Source of the DNA: an uncultured Rhodospirillales bacterium
GTDB lineage: Bacteria; Pseudomonadota; Alphaproteobacteria; Acetobacterales; Acetobacteraceae
Length of the DNA: 34,246 bases
Reading direction: 5' to 3'
NCBI GenBank assembly: GCA_903823665.1
Contig: CAIJTR010000022.1
Coordinates: forward strand, 1 to 34,246
Below are positions 15,639 through 25,191 of this stretch, one piece after another (within the stretch, counting starts at the first letter, position 1; every line of letters begins with the position of its first letter). The notes under the pieces are model-generated. The model did no database searches and had not been told where the DNA came from. It saw only the letters and a program-made list of their open reading frames with translations. Both the position numbers and the translations under genes were made by a program.

Positions 15639-18600
15639 ATGCATCTGCTGGTCCGCGAAACACATTCGTTGGACGAGAGCGAAACTGCGACCGATCTCGG
15701 TCAGTCGCCGGGCGACATTGTCGTGCTGTCTTTCTCTGACAGCGATCTCGGCGCATTGGCGACTGCTTGGCAGAAAATGGGTGCCGACCGGCCATCGTTG
15801 AGGCTGGCCAATCTCGCGCGACTCAAACATCCAATGTCAGTCGACGTCTACGTCGAAGAAGTCATCGCCCACGCGCGCTGCGTCATCATCCGTCTGCTTG
15901 GTGGCTTGGACTATTGGCGCTATGGCATTGAGGAGGTCGCAGCAACCTGTCTCGCACGCGGGATCGCACTGGCCGTCGTGCCCGGTGATGGCCGTGCGGA
16001 TAAGGCATTGGCTTCGTTTTCGATCATGCCTGCTGACATCCTTGCCAGGCTCGACGAGATGCTGGCGCAGGGCGGTGAAATCAACATGCACCGGGCAATC
16101 TGGCTTGCCGCTTTCGCCGGTGGACTTTGCTCGGATGACGGCCAAACCGCGGAAGAAATACCACTTAACGGCGTTCATGTTTTCGGCACAGAAGCACACC
16201 TTCCACTCGCGGTCATTGTCTTCTACCGCTCCTATCTTCTGGCCGGCGACATCGCCCCCTTACAGGCGCTGGCGGCAGCTCTGGCGGAACGTGGAATGGC
16301 CGCCCGCGGGCTCTACGTTGCGAGTCTGAAAGAGCCATCCGGTGCCGCGTTCGTCTGCGAGCATCTAAGCGCGTGGCAACCGGCGGTCGTGGTCAGCGCC
16401 ACCGGCTTCTCATCGCGTGGACCAAATGGCTCGCCCCTCGATGTTGCTGGCGTGCCAGTGCTGCAACTCATCTTATCTGGTTCGACAAAAGCCGTATGGG
16501 CGTCATCCTCACGAGGCGTTTCCCCAGCCGATCTGGCAATGCAAACCGTGCTTCCGGAGCTAGACGGTAGACTCGCCGGCGGCGTGGTGTCGTTCAAGGA
16601 GAGCGAGCCCCATATTGAAGGTCTGGACTTTGGACGGCTGGTGCATTGTCCCTACTCGGACGGTATCGCACAGGCTGCCGACCGCATCTTTGGCTGGGCA
16701 CGTCTGTCCGCCACACCGCGCAGCCAGCGCCGGCTCGCTATCGTGTTGTCGGATTATCCTAACGCCGAGGGCCAGATCGGCCACGCCGTCGGCCTCGACA
16801 GCTTCGCATCCCTCACCGCCATCCTGCGTGTGCTGTCTGTAGCTGGATACGACACGCAAGAACGCAATAACCTAGCCGCCGAACTTACCACTGTACCAAC
16901 TCGTACAATTCTAACGCTTGCTGAATACAATAGCCTATTTGCCAAGATGCCATTAATGTTCCAGGAACGCGTCATTGCCGCCTGGGGCGAGCCATATGCA
17001 GACATCACGTTGCGCTATGTCACGCTTGGTCGCATTCAAATCACCGTTGAGCCGGCGCGCGGTTCAAATACTGATCGCCGGGCGGAATTCCACGACGCCA
17101 ATCGACCACCCTGCCACGCCTATATTGGATTCCAACTCTGGCGGCGCGACGTTGACGCAGTGATCCATCTCGGTGCTCACGGTGCGCTAGAATGGCTGCC
17201 CGGCAAGGCCGCAGCATTGTCGTCGGAGTGCTTTCCCCAGGCGCTCACCGCAGGCGTGCCAGTGATCTATCCATATATAGTCAACAACCCCGGCGAGGCG
17301 GCTGCAGCAAAACGGCGACTCGGTGCCGTCACCATCGGCCATCTTACACCCCCGCTGCGCAACGCCGGGCTACATGGTGATGCAGTGGAGCTTGAACGCC
17401 TTATCGACGAATACGCCACTGCCGATGGCCTCGACCGTCGTCGTGTAGGTCTGCTGCGCTCCCACATTCTCGAACTTGCCGCCACGCACGGCCTTCTCGC
17501 CGAAGCTGGTGCCGCAGATACTTCAGAAGACGAAGCACTGGCCCGGCTAGACGCCTATCTGTGTGATGTGAAAGACCTGCAAATCCGGGACGGACTGCAC
17601 GTCTTCGGCGTTGCGGACACGACCGAACATCGTGATATGCTACTCGCGGCTCTGCGCAGAACCTGTAACGACGAGCAGCTTGCTGAACGCCTAGACGGGT
17701 GTGCAAACGCCGAGGTGCAGGCGTTGCTGCATGCTCTCGACGCACGCTTCATCGAACCCGGCCCTGCCGGTGCACCTTCGCGTGGCCGAGCGGACGTGCT
17801 GCCCACAGGGCGCAACATCGCCAGCACCGATCCACGAACCATGCCGACGCGTGCAGCAATGTTGCTCGCCGAACGCGCCGCCGAAGATCTGCTCTGTAGG
17901 CACCGCCAAGACCACGGCGAGAACCCCCGCGCCCTCGTCATCGACCTCTGGGGTAGCGCCTCGTTGCGCACCGGCGGCGAGGATTTGGGCCTCGCCTTCG
18001 TGCTGATTGGCGCATGCCCAATATGGGATTCTGGGTCCAACCGTGTCAGCGGCTTCGAAGTCATCCCGCTGGCCTTGCTCGACAGACCGCGCGTGGACGT
18101 CACGCTGCGCATCTCTGGCTTGTTTAGAGACACTTTCGAAACACAAATTGCATTGTTCGACGCCGCTATCCGCGCCCTCACCGCGCGCGACGAGGCCCTC
18201 GATTTCAACCCCTACGCAGGTGCCTCCCACGACGCGAGCGCCAGAGTATTCGGCAATGCAGACGGCGCATACGGAGCAGGCGATGCGGATATGTTGGGCG
18301 AAAGCGAGGCGAATATAGCAGCCGCCTACCTCGCTGCTTCCTCCACCGCCTACGGCCAGGGCCTTAACGGGGCTGCGATGCCCGAACGCTTTGCCTCGCT
18401 GGTCGCCGCCGCTGACGCCTTCGTTCATCAGCAGGACCACCGTGAGATGGATTTGCTGGAGGGCCCCACCCACGCATCCCACGAAGGTGGGTTCGCCGCC
18501 GCGTCCGCATTCCTAGGAGGTAAGGCTTCCTTATACCACATGGATACTTCCAATCCCAAGGCACCCCGAACGCGCACGGTGGTCGAGGAAATAGCGGTTG

Positions 18601-18905
18601 TCGTAAGGGGGCGTGCGGCCAATCCACTTTGGATCGGCGGCCAGATGCGACACGGATATCGAGGTGCGGCCGAAATTGCCCGGGCCGTTGAAGGACTGTG
18701 TGCTTTCGCCGCCAGCCTGCCTGACCGTCTCGATTGTCAGTTCGAACTGTTGTTCTCGTCCACGCTGGGCAACGATGAAGTGAACACCTTTCTGCGTGCC
18801 AATAATCCTGCGGCACACGCAGACATGCAATCACGGTTCGAGACTGCCCGAGTGCGTGGCCTCTGGCGCACCGGACGAAATAACTTCTCGCAGGTCCTAT
18901 CATGA
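15639..18905 (+). CDS. cobN: Cobaltochelatase subunit CobN
   Basis: The large subunit of the ATP-dependent aerobic cobaltochelatase, which inserts Co(II) into hydrogenobyrinic acid a,c-diamide together with the AAA+ CobS and CobT subunits. The protein has 1088 residues from ATG 15639, four bases after cobW; the open frame begins at 15261 but that part overlaps cobW. Recognised segments are HLGAHGALEWLPGKAAAL, IYPYIVNNPGEAAAAKRR, DLWGSASLRTGGEDLG, and the C-terminal VVRGRAANPLWIGGQMRHGY. It is shorter than the roughly 1270-residue P. denitrificans protein, mainly in the N-terminal half by inspection. CobS and CobT are not in the window. A BchH/ChlH chelatase is excluded by context. Confidence 0.95.
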   Translation: MHLLVRETHSLDESETATDLGQSPGDIVVLSFSDSDLGALATAWQKMGADRPSLRLANLARLKHPMSVDVYVEEVIAHARCVIIRLLGGLDYWRYGIEEVAATCLARGIALAVVPGDGRADKALASFSIMPADILARLDEMLAQGGEINMHRAIWLAAFAGGLCSDDGQTAEEIPLNGVHVFGTEAHLPLAVIVFYRSYLLAGDIAPLQALAAALAERGMAARGLYVASLKEPSGAAFVCEHLSAWQPAVVVSATGFSSRGPNGSPLDVAGVPVLQLILSGSTKAVWASSSRGVSPADLAMQTVLPELDGRLAGGVVSFKESEPHIEGLDFGRLVHCPYSDGIAQAADRIFGWARLSATPRSQRRLAIVLSDYPNAEGQIGHAVGLDSFASLTAILRVLSVAGYDTQERNNLAAELTTVPTRTILTLAEYNSLFAKMPLMFQERVIAAWGEPYADITLRYVTLGRIQITVEPARGSNTDRRAEFHDANRPPCHAYIGFQLWRRDVDAVIHLGAHGALEWLPGKAAALSSECFPQALTAGVPVIYPYIVNNPGEAAAAKRRLGAVTIGHLTPPLRNAGLHGDAVELERLIDEYATADGLDRRRVGLLRSHILELAATHGLLAEAGAADTSEDEALARLDAYLCDVKDLQIRDGLHVFGVADTTEHRDMLLAALRRTCNDEQLAERLDGCANAEVQALLHALDARFIEPGPAGAPSRGRADVLPTGRNIASTDPRTMPTRAAMLLAERAAEDLLCRHRQDHGENPRALVIDLWGSASLRTGGEDLGLAFVLIGACPIWDSGSNRVSGFEVIPLALLDRPRVDVTLRISGLFRDTFETQIALFDAAIRALTARDEALDFNPYAGASHDASARVFGNADGAYGAGDADMLGESEANIAAAYLAASSTAYGQGLNGAAMPERFASLVAAADAFVHQQDHREMDLLEGPTHASHEGGFAAASAFLGGKASLYHMDTSNPKAPRTRTVVEEIAVVVRGRAANPLWIGGQMRHGYRGAAEIARAVEGLCAFAASLPDRLDCQFELLFSSTLGNDEVNTFLRANNPAAHADMQSRFETARVRGLWRTGRNNFSQVLS

Positions 18906-20020
18906 TCAAACGCGGCTGGTGCCCGAGCCTTTACGAGCCGATGGCGTCCGGTGACGGCCTATTGGTTCGCGTCAAGCCACCTCTCGGCATTATCCCCGCA
19001 GCAGCTGCCCACGTGCTCGCGGGCGCGGCGGAGCGTTTCGGCAACGGCATCGTGTCACTCACCAATCGGGCAAACCTGCAGTTCCGGGGCCTATCCGAGC
19101 AGGGTGCCAAAGCATTTGCCGATGTTGTCCTTGCCCTCGGCCTCGCCTCCACAGACCCTTTGGCCGAGCGCCGCCGCAACGTGATCGTCTCGCCACTCAA
19201 CGTCACAGCGGGCGTGCTCAGCCAAGAACTCGAGGCAGTTTTGCTAGAGCCAAGCTTTGCAGGGCTTCCCGGTAAGTTTGGAATCGTCGTCGATGCTGGG
19301 CCATATTCAGTGGCAAAAGCACCGGGCGATATTCTTCTGCTGGTAGGTAGGGACGAAGTCCAGCTCATTGTCGGCAACATGTCCGCCGCGACCGGCCAGC
19401 CGGTTTCAACGGTGCGAAAGATGATCGCAGCTATGCTGGGGATGGGTAGTCTGCGGATGCGCGATGTGCCACCGATAGACATGTTCACCGCTGCGGGTCT
19501 CAAGGCAACGCGACAATTAGCAACATTCACGCAGTCGTCTTTGATCGGTCCCTTGGAAGGAGCATTCGGAGTCGGCCTCGCATTCGGCCATACCGACGCC
19601 GCCGGCCTGCGTTCGCTTGCAAGCCTCGCTGGGTCAGGCGACGGCACCCTGCGCCTCACGCCCTGGCGCACTGTTCTACTACCCGGCATCGACCAAGCAC
19701 CAACTGATCACAAAGACCTCATCACCGATCCCGCGTCACCACTACTCGGCATCAACACGTGCCCGGGTCGCCCATATTGTGCTCAAGCCAGCGTAAACAC
19801 CTACTCTGACGCACGGGCACTTGCTGGCCTCGTGCTGCATCTTCACATCTCGGGATGTGAGAAAGGCTGTGCCCATCCGGGTGCCGCCGCCGTCACGCTA
19901 ATAGGGCGCAACGGCCATTACGACATTGTTCGCCATGGCAGCACACATGATATCCCGATACGTTCAGACCTCACGGTGACAGAGATCGCCAATTATATCC
20001 GGGTGGAACAGTTAACATGA
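18902..20020 (+). CDS. cobG: Precorrin-3B synthase
   Basis: A 372-residue oxygen-dependent monooxygenase that converts precorrin-3A to precorrin-3B, preparing ring contraction. It belongs to the nitrite/sulfite reductase fold with an iron-sulfur centre. The cluster ligands are C287, C293, C319 and C323 (NTCPGRPYC and SGCEKGCAHPG). The N-terminal SLTNRANLQFRGL is the half-repeat typical of the family. Its presence marks the aerobic pathway; CobZ, the alternative seen in Rhodobacter, is not needed. The start overlaps the cobN stop (ATGA) and the stop overlaps cobH. Confidence 0.95.
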   Translation: MIKRGWCPSLYEPMASGDGLLVRVKPPLGIIPAAAAHVLAGAAERFGNGIVSLTNRANLQFRGLSEQGAKAFADVVLALGLASTDPLAERRRNVIVSPLNVTAGVLSQELEAVLLEPSFAGLPGKFGIVVDAGPYSVAKAPGDILLLVGRDEVQLIVGNMSAATGQPVSTVRKMIAAMLGMGSLRMRDVPPIDMFTAAGLKATRQLATFTQSSLIGPLEGAFGVGLAFGHTDAAGLRSLASLAGSGDGTLRLTPWRTVLLPGIDQAPTDHKDLITDPASPLLGINTCPGRPYCAQASVNTYSDARALAGLVLHLHISGCEKGCAHPGAAAVTLIGRNGHYDIVRHGSTHDIPIRSDLTVTEIANYIRVEQLT

Positions 20021-20640
20021 GCAGGGATTACGAGCGCGACGGCTCGGCGATCTACGCCAAATCCTTCGCCATCATCCGCAGCGAGGCACACCTCGACCGC
20101 TTCACCCCAGCCGAAGCCCGGGTGGCCGTGCGCATCATCCACGCCTGCGGCATGGTCGAATTGGTCGACGATCTGGTGTTCTCGCTTGATTTCACAACCT
20201 CAGCGCAGGCTGCTCTGCGGGCGGGTAAACCCATCCTGTGCGACGCCAAAATGGTGGCGGAGGGCATCACCCGCGCCCGGCTGCCTGCCGCCAACGACGT
20301 GATCTGCCGCCTTGCCGACCCGCAAACCCCGGCACTCGCCCAACGCATCGGCAATACCCGTTCGGCCGCCGCGTTGGAATTATGGGGCGAATTACTCGGC
20401 GGCGCGCTCGTTGCCATTGGTAACGCGCCAACAGCCCTGTTCCACCTGCTCGACCTCATTGACGCTGGTGCGCCGCGCCCAGCCGCAGTGATTGGTCTCC
20501 CGGTTGGTTTCGTTGGTGCTGCAGAATCGAAAGCCGCCTTGGCCAAATACGATCTTCCCTTCCTCACACTGCACGGCAGACGAGGCGGAAGCGCCATGAC
20601 AGTTGCCGCCGTGAACGCGCTGGCAAGCGACATCGAATGA
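20017..20640 (+). CDS. cobH: Precorrin-8X methylmutase
   Basis: A 207-residue enzyme that moves the methyl group from C11 to C12, turning precorrin-8X into hydrogenobyrinic acid. The probable catalytic histidine is H42 in RIIHACGMVE, matching the conserved active-site histidine of CobH/CbiC. GLPVGFVGAAESKAAL and the late GRRGGSAMTVAAVNALA are conserved blocks. It is coupled by ATGA to cobG before it and to cobI after it. Length is typical. Confidence 0.96.
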   Translation: MSRDYERDGSAIYAKSFAIIRSEAHLDRFTPAEARVAVRIIHACGMVELVDDLVFSLDFTTSAQAALRAGKPILCDAKMVAEGITRARLPAANDVICRLADPQTPALAQRIGNTRSAAALELWGELLGGALVAIGNAPTALFHLLDLIDAGAPRPAAVIGLPVGFVGAAESKAALAKYDLPFLTLHGRRGGSAMTVAAVNALASDIE

Positions 20641-21362
20641 GCGGCACTCTGCATGTGTTAGGCCTAGGTCCAGGCGATCCTGAGCTTATGACCGTAAGGG
20701 CCGCACGTCTGCTGCGCGAGACGACCAACATCGCCTATTTCCGCAAACCTGGCCGTGCTGGGCAGGCATGGACCATCGCGAACAAGCTCTTCCCCACCTC
20801 GTCCGAGCAAATTGTGTTTGAATACCCGTTCACGACGGAAATTGAACTGCACGATCCGCGTTATTTGCTCCAGATGAACGATTTCTATGAAAGCTGTGCC
20901 AAACGTCTGTCACAGCGGCTCACATCTGGCAGACACGTCGCCTTGCTATGCGAGGGGGACCCGTTCTTCTACGGCTCGGCGATGTACCTCTACGATCGCC
21001 TCCGCCAAACCCACCCCACCGAGATCACCCCTGGCGTATCTGGTATGAGTGGTTGCTGGTCCCGCTCAGGCACGCCGATAACACATGGCGATGACGTTTT
21101 GAGCGTGCTGCCGGGGACCTTGCCGGAGGCCGAACTGGTGGCACGGCTGCAAGCGTGCGATGCAGCCGTGATCATGAAGATCGGCCGCAATCTTTTGAAA
21201 ATCCGAGCTGCTCTTACCAAAGCGGGCGTGATTGGGCGAGCCATATACGTAGAGCGTGGTACAATGGAGGATGAGATCATCCTGCCCTTTGTAGAACTTG
21301 CCCGTGATCACGCGCCGTATTTCGCACTGGTGCTCATCCCCGGCAGGCAGGCAGCAAGATGA
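20637..21362 (+). CDS. cobI: Precorrin-2 C20-methyltransferase
   Basis: A 241-residue SAM-dependent methyltransferase of the tetrapyrrole (CbiF-like) family that makes precorrin-3A. The N-terminal GLGPGDPELMTVRAARLL loop and LLCEGDPFFYGSAMYLYDRL are the SAM-binding signature and the CobI-type variant. ITPGVSGMSGCWSRSGTPI is the diagnostic substrate block. The extended insert between residues 40 and 85 (PTSSEQIVFEYPFTT) also separates it from CobJ and CobM. It is embedded in the cobG-H-I-J chain with four-base overlaps. Confidence 0.95.
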   Translation: MSGTLHVLGLGPGDPELMTVRAARLLRETTNIAYFRKPGRAGQAWTIANKLFPTSSEQIVFEYPFTTEIELHDPRYLLQMNDFYESCAKRLSQRLTSGRHVALLCEGDPFFYGSAMYLYDRLRQTHPTEITPGVSGMSGCWSRSGTPITHGDDVLSVLPGTLPEAELVARLQACDAAVIMKIGRNLLKIRAALTKAGVIGRAIYVERGTMEDEIILPFVELARDHAPYFALVLIPGRQAAR

Positions 21363-22105
21363 ACGGGCGGCTGGTTATTATAGGGATCGGGCCAGGCAGT
21401 GCTGGCCTTATCACGCCAGATGCACATGCCGCACTCGCCACAGCCACCGACGTGATTGGCTACGGTCCCTATCTCAATCGCATCGCCATCGGCGTGCACC
21501 AAACCCGCCATGCGTCGGATAATCGAGAGGAGATTGAACGTGGCCGTCACGCGCTAGCACTTTGCGAAAGTGGCCGCGCCGTCGCCGTCGTCTCATCAGG
21601 TGACGCCGGCGTATTCGCAATGGCGTCCGCGGTGTTCGAGGCGATCGAGACCGGCCCAGAAACATGGCGCACCCTCAACGTCTCCGTGATCCCGGGCATT
21701 TCGGCCATGCTGGCAGTAAGCGCTAAGCTCGGAGCACCGCTCGGACACGACTTCTGCGCAATCTCTCTGTCCGACAACCTCAAGCCCTGGTCACTTGTCT
21801 GCCATCGTCTCCGGCTGGCCGCACAGGCCGGGTTCGTGATGGCGCTCTACAACGCCCGTTCGAGGGCGCGCCCGGACCGGCTAGGCGAGGCGTTTGACAT
21901 TTTGCGCAGTGAATTGCCTAGCGACACGCTCGTGGTATTCGCCACCGCCATTAGCCGCCCGGAGGAACGCGTGGAGATCAGCACGCTCGCCGACGCCGAT
22001 CAGACCCTGGCTGACATGCGCACACTGGTTCTGATCGGCTCGGCCGAAACACGCCGTATCAGAGGGACGTCGTTTCTCTACACGCCACGCTCAGTGCCGG
22101 CATGA
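21359..22105 (+). CDS. cobJ: Precorrin-3B C17-methyltransferase
   Basis: A 248-residue SAM-dependent methyltransferase that carries out the ring contraction together with C17 methylation, giving precorrin-4. It has GIGPGSAGLITPDAHAAL at the N-terminus, VIGYGPYLNRI, VVSSGDAGVFAMASAVFEA, and the diagnostic GHDFCAISLSDNLKPW block. ALYNARSRARPDRLGEAF is also conserved in CobJ/CbiH. It is not fused to CbiG or CobE as in some species. The 3' end overlaps the convergent cobK gene by 28 bp. Confidence 0.96.
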   Translation: MNGRLVIIGIGPGSAGLITPDAHAALATATDVIGYGPYLNRIAIGVHQTRHASDNREEIERGRHALALCESGRAVAVVSSGDAGVFAMASAVFEAIETGPETWRTLNVSVIPGISAMLAVSAKLGAPLGHDFCAISLSDNLKPWSLVCHRLRLAAQAGFVMALYNARSRARPDRLGEAFDILRSELPSDTLVVFATAISRPEERVEISTLADADQTLADMRTLVLIGSAETRRIRGTSFLYTPRSVPA

Positions 22106-22839
22106 GTGTCCAGCCAATCCAGCGCTTCAGCCGCCGTCGCCACGGTCTCAGGGTAGACCGGCAAAGGCCGTCGGGCGATCATCAGGACCTCAATGCCAAG
22201 CCGCCGTGCGGCCTCAAGCTTGGGCTCAGTGGCTGGCCCCCCAGAATTCTTGGTGATAATCACCCCGACATCAATCCGTCTCAGCAGATCGAGTTCGTCC
22301 TCCAGACAGAACGGTCCACGAGCTGGGATCAACTCACAATCGGGCGGCAGGTTAGCGAGCTCAGGCAGATTAACACTTCTGATAATGTAATGGTGCTGCG
22401 GCGTGTTGCGAAACGCTGTGAGATCCTTTTGCCCGATGGTCAGCAAAACCCGACGCGGAGTATCGCCAAGCGCTTGTGCAGCATTATCCATCGTCGCCAT
22501 TTCTCGCCAATTATCGCCTGGTCTCGGAATCCAAGCGGGCCGGGCGATGCCAAGCAAACAGATACCGGCAATGGTCGCAGCCTCGATGGCATGCCACTTC
22601 ATCCGTGCAGCAAAAGGATGCGTGGCGTCGATCAGCAGGTCAAAGGCACCCTCCCGCAAAAAAGCCGCAAGCCCCTCTGCGCCACCAAAGCCGCCAATAC
22701 GATACGCAACAGGTGGAATGCGGGGCGAACGGGTAATACCGGCAAACGACAGCAGCGTGTCGAAACGGGTATCAGGTGCCAATACCAAAGCAAGGCTGGA
22801 TGCTTCGGACGTGCCACCGAGGATCAGCAGTTTCTTCAT
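22078..22839 (-). CDS. cobK: Precorrin-6A reductase
   Basis: A 253-residue NADPH-dependent reductase that converts precorrin-6A to dihydro-precorrin-6 (6B). The N-terminus LILGGTSEASSLALVLA and LLIDATHPFAARM are CobK/CbiJ signatures. LLTIGQKDLTAF and IITKNSGGPATEPKLEAARR (near the nucleotide-binding C-terminus) are also conserved. GGAG sits six bases before ATG 22839. It is a single minus-strand gene placed between cobJ and cobL: it overlaps cobJ by 28 bp at its 3' end and begins only 23 bp from the divergent cobL start. Confidence 0.96.
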   Translation of the reverse strand: MKKLLILGGTSEASSLALVLAPDTRFDTLLSFAGITRSPRIPPVAYRIGGFGGAEGLAAFLREGAFDLLIDATHPFAARMKWHAIEAATIAGICLLGIARPAWIPRPGDNWREMATMDNAAQALGDTPRRVLLTIGQKDLTAFRNTPQHHYIIRSVNLPELANLPPDCELIPARGPFCLEDELDLLRRIDVGVIITKNSGGPATEPKLEAARRLGIEVLMIARRPLPVYPETVATAAEALDWLDTHAGTERGV

Positions 22840-22862
22840 CTTTCGCTCCGCGGGTGGCGCTT

Positions 22863-24074
22863 ATGAACCCACTCTGGCTATCCATTATCGGCATCGGCGA
22901 GGATGGCATAGAGGGTCTCAATCAAACCGCGCGCGCCCTGATCGCCGGTGCGACATTGGTGATCGGTGGAGAACGGCACCTTAGGCTCGCAGACGAGTTA
23001 ATCACCGGTGAACGCCACCTTTGGCCGCGTCCAATCAATGCCGCATTGCCTGCTCTCCTAGCGAGACGCCCCGCTCCAGTAGCCGTTCTGGCATCAGGTG
23101 ATCCATTTTGGTTTGGTGTCGGTCCCATGCTGGCCAGTGGCGTGCCGTCCGGAGAGTGGCGATGTATTCCGGCCCCGTCGAGCCTCTCACTCGCGTGTGC
23201 ACGATTGGGCTGGAGCGCCCAAACAGCCACAACGATCTCTTTCTGTGGTCGTTCAATTGAACTGCTCTGCGGATTCCTGGGATCCGGCCAGAAAATCATC
23301 GGACTGTCAGAGGACTCCTCCACACCAGCCGCTGTCGCCGGTCTGCTTACCAAAATGGGATACGGGCCAAGCGAGATCACCGTGATGGAGGCCTTGGGCG
23401 GCCCAGCCGAGCGGATACGGACCACCACTTCGTCGGCATTCGACTTCACGGGCATCCATGCGCTCAACATACTCGCGATTACACCGCAGCTGGAGCACGG
23501 CATGTCTGCTTTGCCGCTCTCTACGGGGATCTCCGACGACCATTACGCGAATGACGGCCAGCTCACCAAACGCGAAATCCGCAGTGTAACGCTGGCAAGC
23601 CTCGCAGCACGGCACGGTGAGCTGTTATGGGACATTGGTGCCGGCGCAGGCTCCATTGCGATCGAATGGCTGCGTCAGCATTCCAGCCTGTCAGCTATCG
23701 CAATCGAGGAAAATCCAGACCGGTTATCACGTATTGCAACCAACGCCGCTCGTCTTGCAGCCCCCCAATTGCGCCTCGTCAAAGGTCACGCACCCGAAGC
23801 CCTGGCCAACCTGCCAACACCCGACGCTATCTTCATCGGCGGCGGTGCTACTGACGCTGGCGTCGTTGACATAGCGTGGACAGCGCTCCGGTCCGGTGGC
23901 CGCCTGGTCATCAACGCGGTCACCATCGAGACCGAGGCAGCATTGTTCAATTTGCAACGCCGACACGGCGGCACCCTCACCCGCATCAGCGTCGAGCGCC
24001 TAGTCAATGTCGGCACCATGCACGGCTTCCGTCCAGCAATGTCAGTCACGCAATGGGCAGCGGCAAAACCATGA
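22863..24074 (+). CDS. cobL: Precorrin-6B C5,15-methyltransferase, decarboxylating (CbiE-CbiT fusion)
   Basis: A 403-residue fusion. Residues 1 to about 210 are the CbiE-type tetrapyrrole methyltransferase (SIIGIGEDGIEGL, VLASGDPFWFGVGPML); residues about 230-403 are the CbiT-type Rossmann methyltransferase with decarboxylase activity (LTKREIRSVTLASLA, DIGAGAGSIAIEWL at 257-270, IFIGGGATD). Together they methylate C5 and C15 and remove the C12 acetate carboxyl. I use ATG 22863 because homology begins at LWLSIIGIGEDG; the frame extends to 22776 but that part runs antisense over the cobK start. The end overlaps cobE by ATGA. Confidence 0.95.
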   Translation: MNPLWLSIIGIGEDGIEGLNQTARALIAGATLVIGGERHLRLADELITGERHLWPRPINAALPALLARRPAPVAVLASGDPFWFGVGPMLASGVPSGEWRCIPAPSSLSLACARLGWSAQTATTISFCGRSIELLCGFLGSGQKIIGLSEDSSTPAAVAGLLTKMGYGPSEITVMEALGGPAERIRTTTSSAFDFTGIHALNILAITPQLEHGMSALPLSTGISDDHYANDGQLTKREIRSVTLASLAARHGELLWDIGAGAGSIAIEWLRQHSSLSAIAIEENPDRLSRIATNAARLAAPQLRLVKGHAPEALANLPTPDAIFIGGGATDAGVVDIAWTALRSGGRLVINAVTIETEAALFNLQRRHGGTLTRISVERLVNVGTMHGFRPAMSVTQWAAAKP

Positions 24075-24442
24075 TCTCAGCAGGCATCGGCTGTAGGCGG
24101 GGCTGTCCGGCAACCGAGATCATTTCCGTATTGCGGGAGGCCGAGCATCAAGCAGGAGTGTTGGCAGAAATACTTGCCGCACCGGCTTTCAAATTGACCG
24201 AGCCAGGACTTTCCGAAGCCGCGCACATACTTGGCCTTCCACTTATCTTCATTGAAAACCCGGAACTCGGAGCGGCTCAGCCCAGTTGCTTCACGAGGTC
24301 AGGAACAGTTCTTGCGCAGACCGGCCTGTCTTCGGTAGCCGAGGCCAGTGCTCTGGTAGCGTCAGGCCGAAGCGCGCGACTGCTCGTGCCACGCATCACC
24401 CACCCACGCGCCACCTGCGCCATCGCTGTGAGCGCGGCGTGA
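24071..24442 (+). CDS. cobE: CobE, CbiG C-terminal-domain protein
   Basis: A 123-residue protein equal to the C-terminal domain of Cbi[18 protein letters not shown] is the characteristic N-terminus and [19 protein letters not shown] lies in the conserved core. It is genetically linked to B12 synthesis in aerobic producers, but its reaction is not firmly known. In the anaerobic pathway full CbiG opens the delta-lactone; here the N-terminal CbiG domains are absent. ATG 24071 overlaps the cobL stop; an in-frame ATG 18 bases upstream is possible. The stop overlaps the cobM start as GTGA. Confidence 0.88.
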   Translation: MISAGIGCRRGCPATEIISVLREAEHQAGVLAEILAAPAFKLTEPGLSEAAHILGLPLIFIENPELGAAQPSCFTRSGTVLAQTGLSSVAEASALVASGRSARLLVPRITHPRATCAIAVSAA

Positions 24443-25191
24443 CCATCCATTTCATCGGTGCCGGTCCAGGTGCGGCCGACCTTCTCACCTTGCGCGGACG
24501 AGACATTCTGGCCGCCGCCGACGTATGCCTCTACGCCGGCTCTATCGTGCCGCAGGAAATGCTGGCGCATTGCAAACCCGGCTGCCGGCTGGTCAACACC
24601 GCCCCTTTATCACTTGACGAGATTGAGGCCGCATACGTCGCTGCCCACGCGGCCGGACACGACGTAGCACGGCTACATTCTGGAGATTTGTCGATCTACA
24701 GCGCGCTAGCGGAGCAAATCCGCCGGCTGCGACGCCACAACATCCCCTACACCCTCACACCCGGCGTGCCCGCCTTCGCCGCCGCATCTGCAGCACTCGG
24801 CTGCGAACTTACGGTGCCGGAAGTGGCACAAAGCCTCGTGCTCACCCGTATCTCCGGCCGCGCCTCAGCCATGCCACGACGGGAGCGGCTTGAGGCCTTC
24901 GCCGCCACTGGTTCAACACTGGCAATCCATCTTGCCGTCCACGCGCTGGACGAGATAGTCGAAACACTCACGCCGCACTATGGCCCCGACTGCCCCGTCG
25001 CCATCGTGGTGCGCGCGAGCTGGCCGGATCAGCAAGTCATGCGCGGCACGCTTGCCGATATCACCGCCAAACTCGCCGCGTCCCCAACCGAACGCACGGC
25101 GCTGATACTCGTCGGCTCAGCCTTGGCAGCCGAAGGGTTTCGCGACAGTGCACTCTATAGTGCGGAATATCAGCGCAGGTTCCGGCCATGA
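24439..25191 (+). CDS. cobM: Precorrin-4 C11-methyltransferase
   Basis: A 250-residue SAM-dependent tetrapyrrole methyltransferase that methylates C11 to make precorrin-5. It has [18 protein letters not shown] at the N-terminus, [36 protein letters not shown], and the CobM/CbiF block [16 protein letters not shown]. The family sequence begins at the GTG 24439, which overlaps the cobE stop; the longer open frame to 24286 is antisense-like shadow of cobE. The 3' end overlaps the convergent cbiD by 22 bp. Confidence 0.96.
   Translation: MTIHFIGAGPGAADLLTLRGRDILAAADVCLYAGSIVPQEMLAHCKPGCRLVNTAPLSLDEIEAAYVAAHAAGHDVARLHSGDLSIYSALAEQIRRLRRHNIPYTLTPGVPAFAAASAALGCELTVPEVAQSLVLTRISGRASAMPRRERLEAFAATGSTLAIHLAVHALDEIVETLTPHYGPDCPVAIVVRASWPDQQVMRGTLADITAKLAASPTERTALILVGSALAAEGFRDSALYSAEYQRRFRP

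Noticed and set aside
14627-15640. 337-residue open frame on the minus strand, almost full length antisense to cobW
   Set aside because: cobW has complete motifs and coupled neighbours; the antisense frame shows no recognisable domain and its length is expected from GC-rich codon bias.
17555-18482. Minus-strand frames of 217 and 263 residues within cobN
   Set aside because: Shadow frames of cobN, which continues with conserved family blocks through this stretch.
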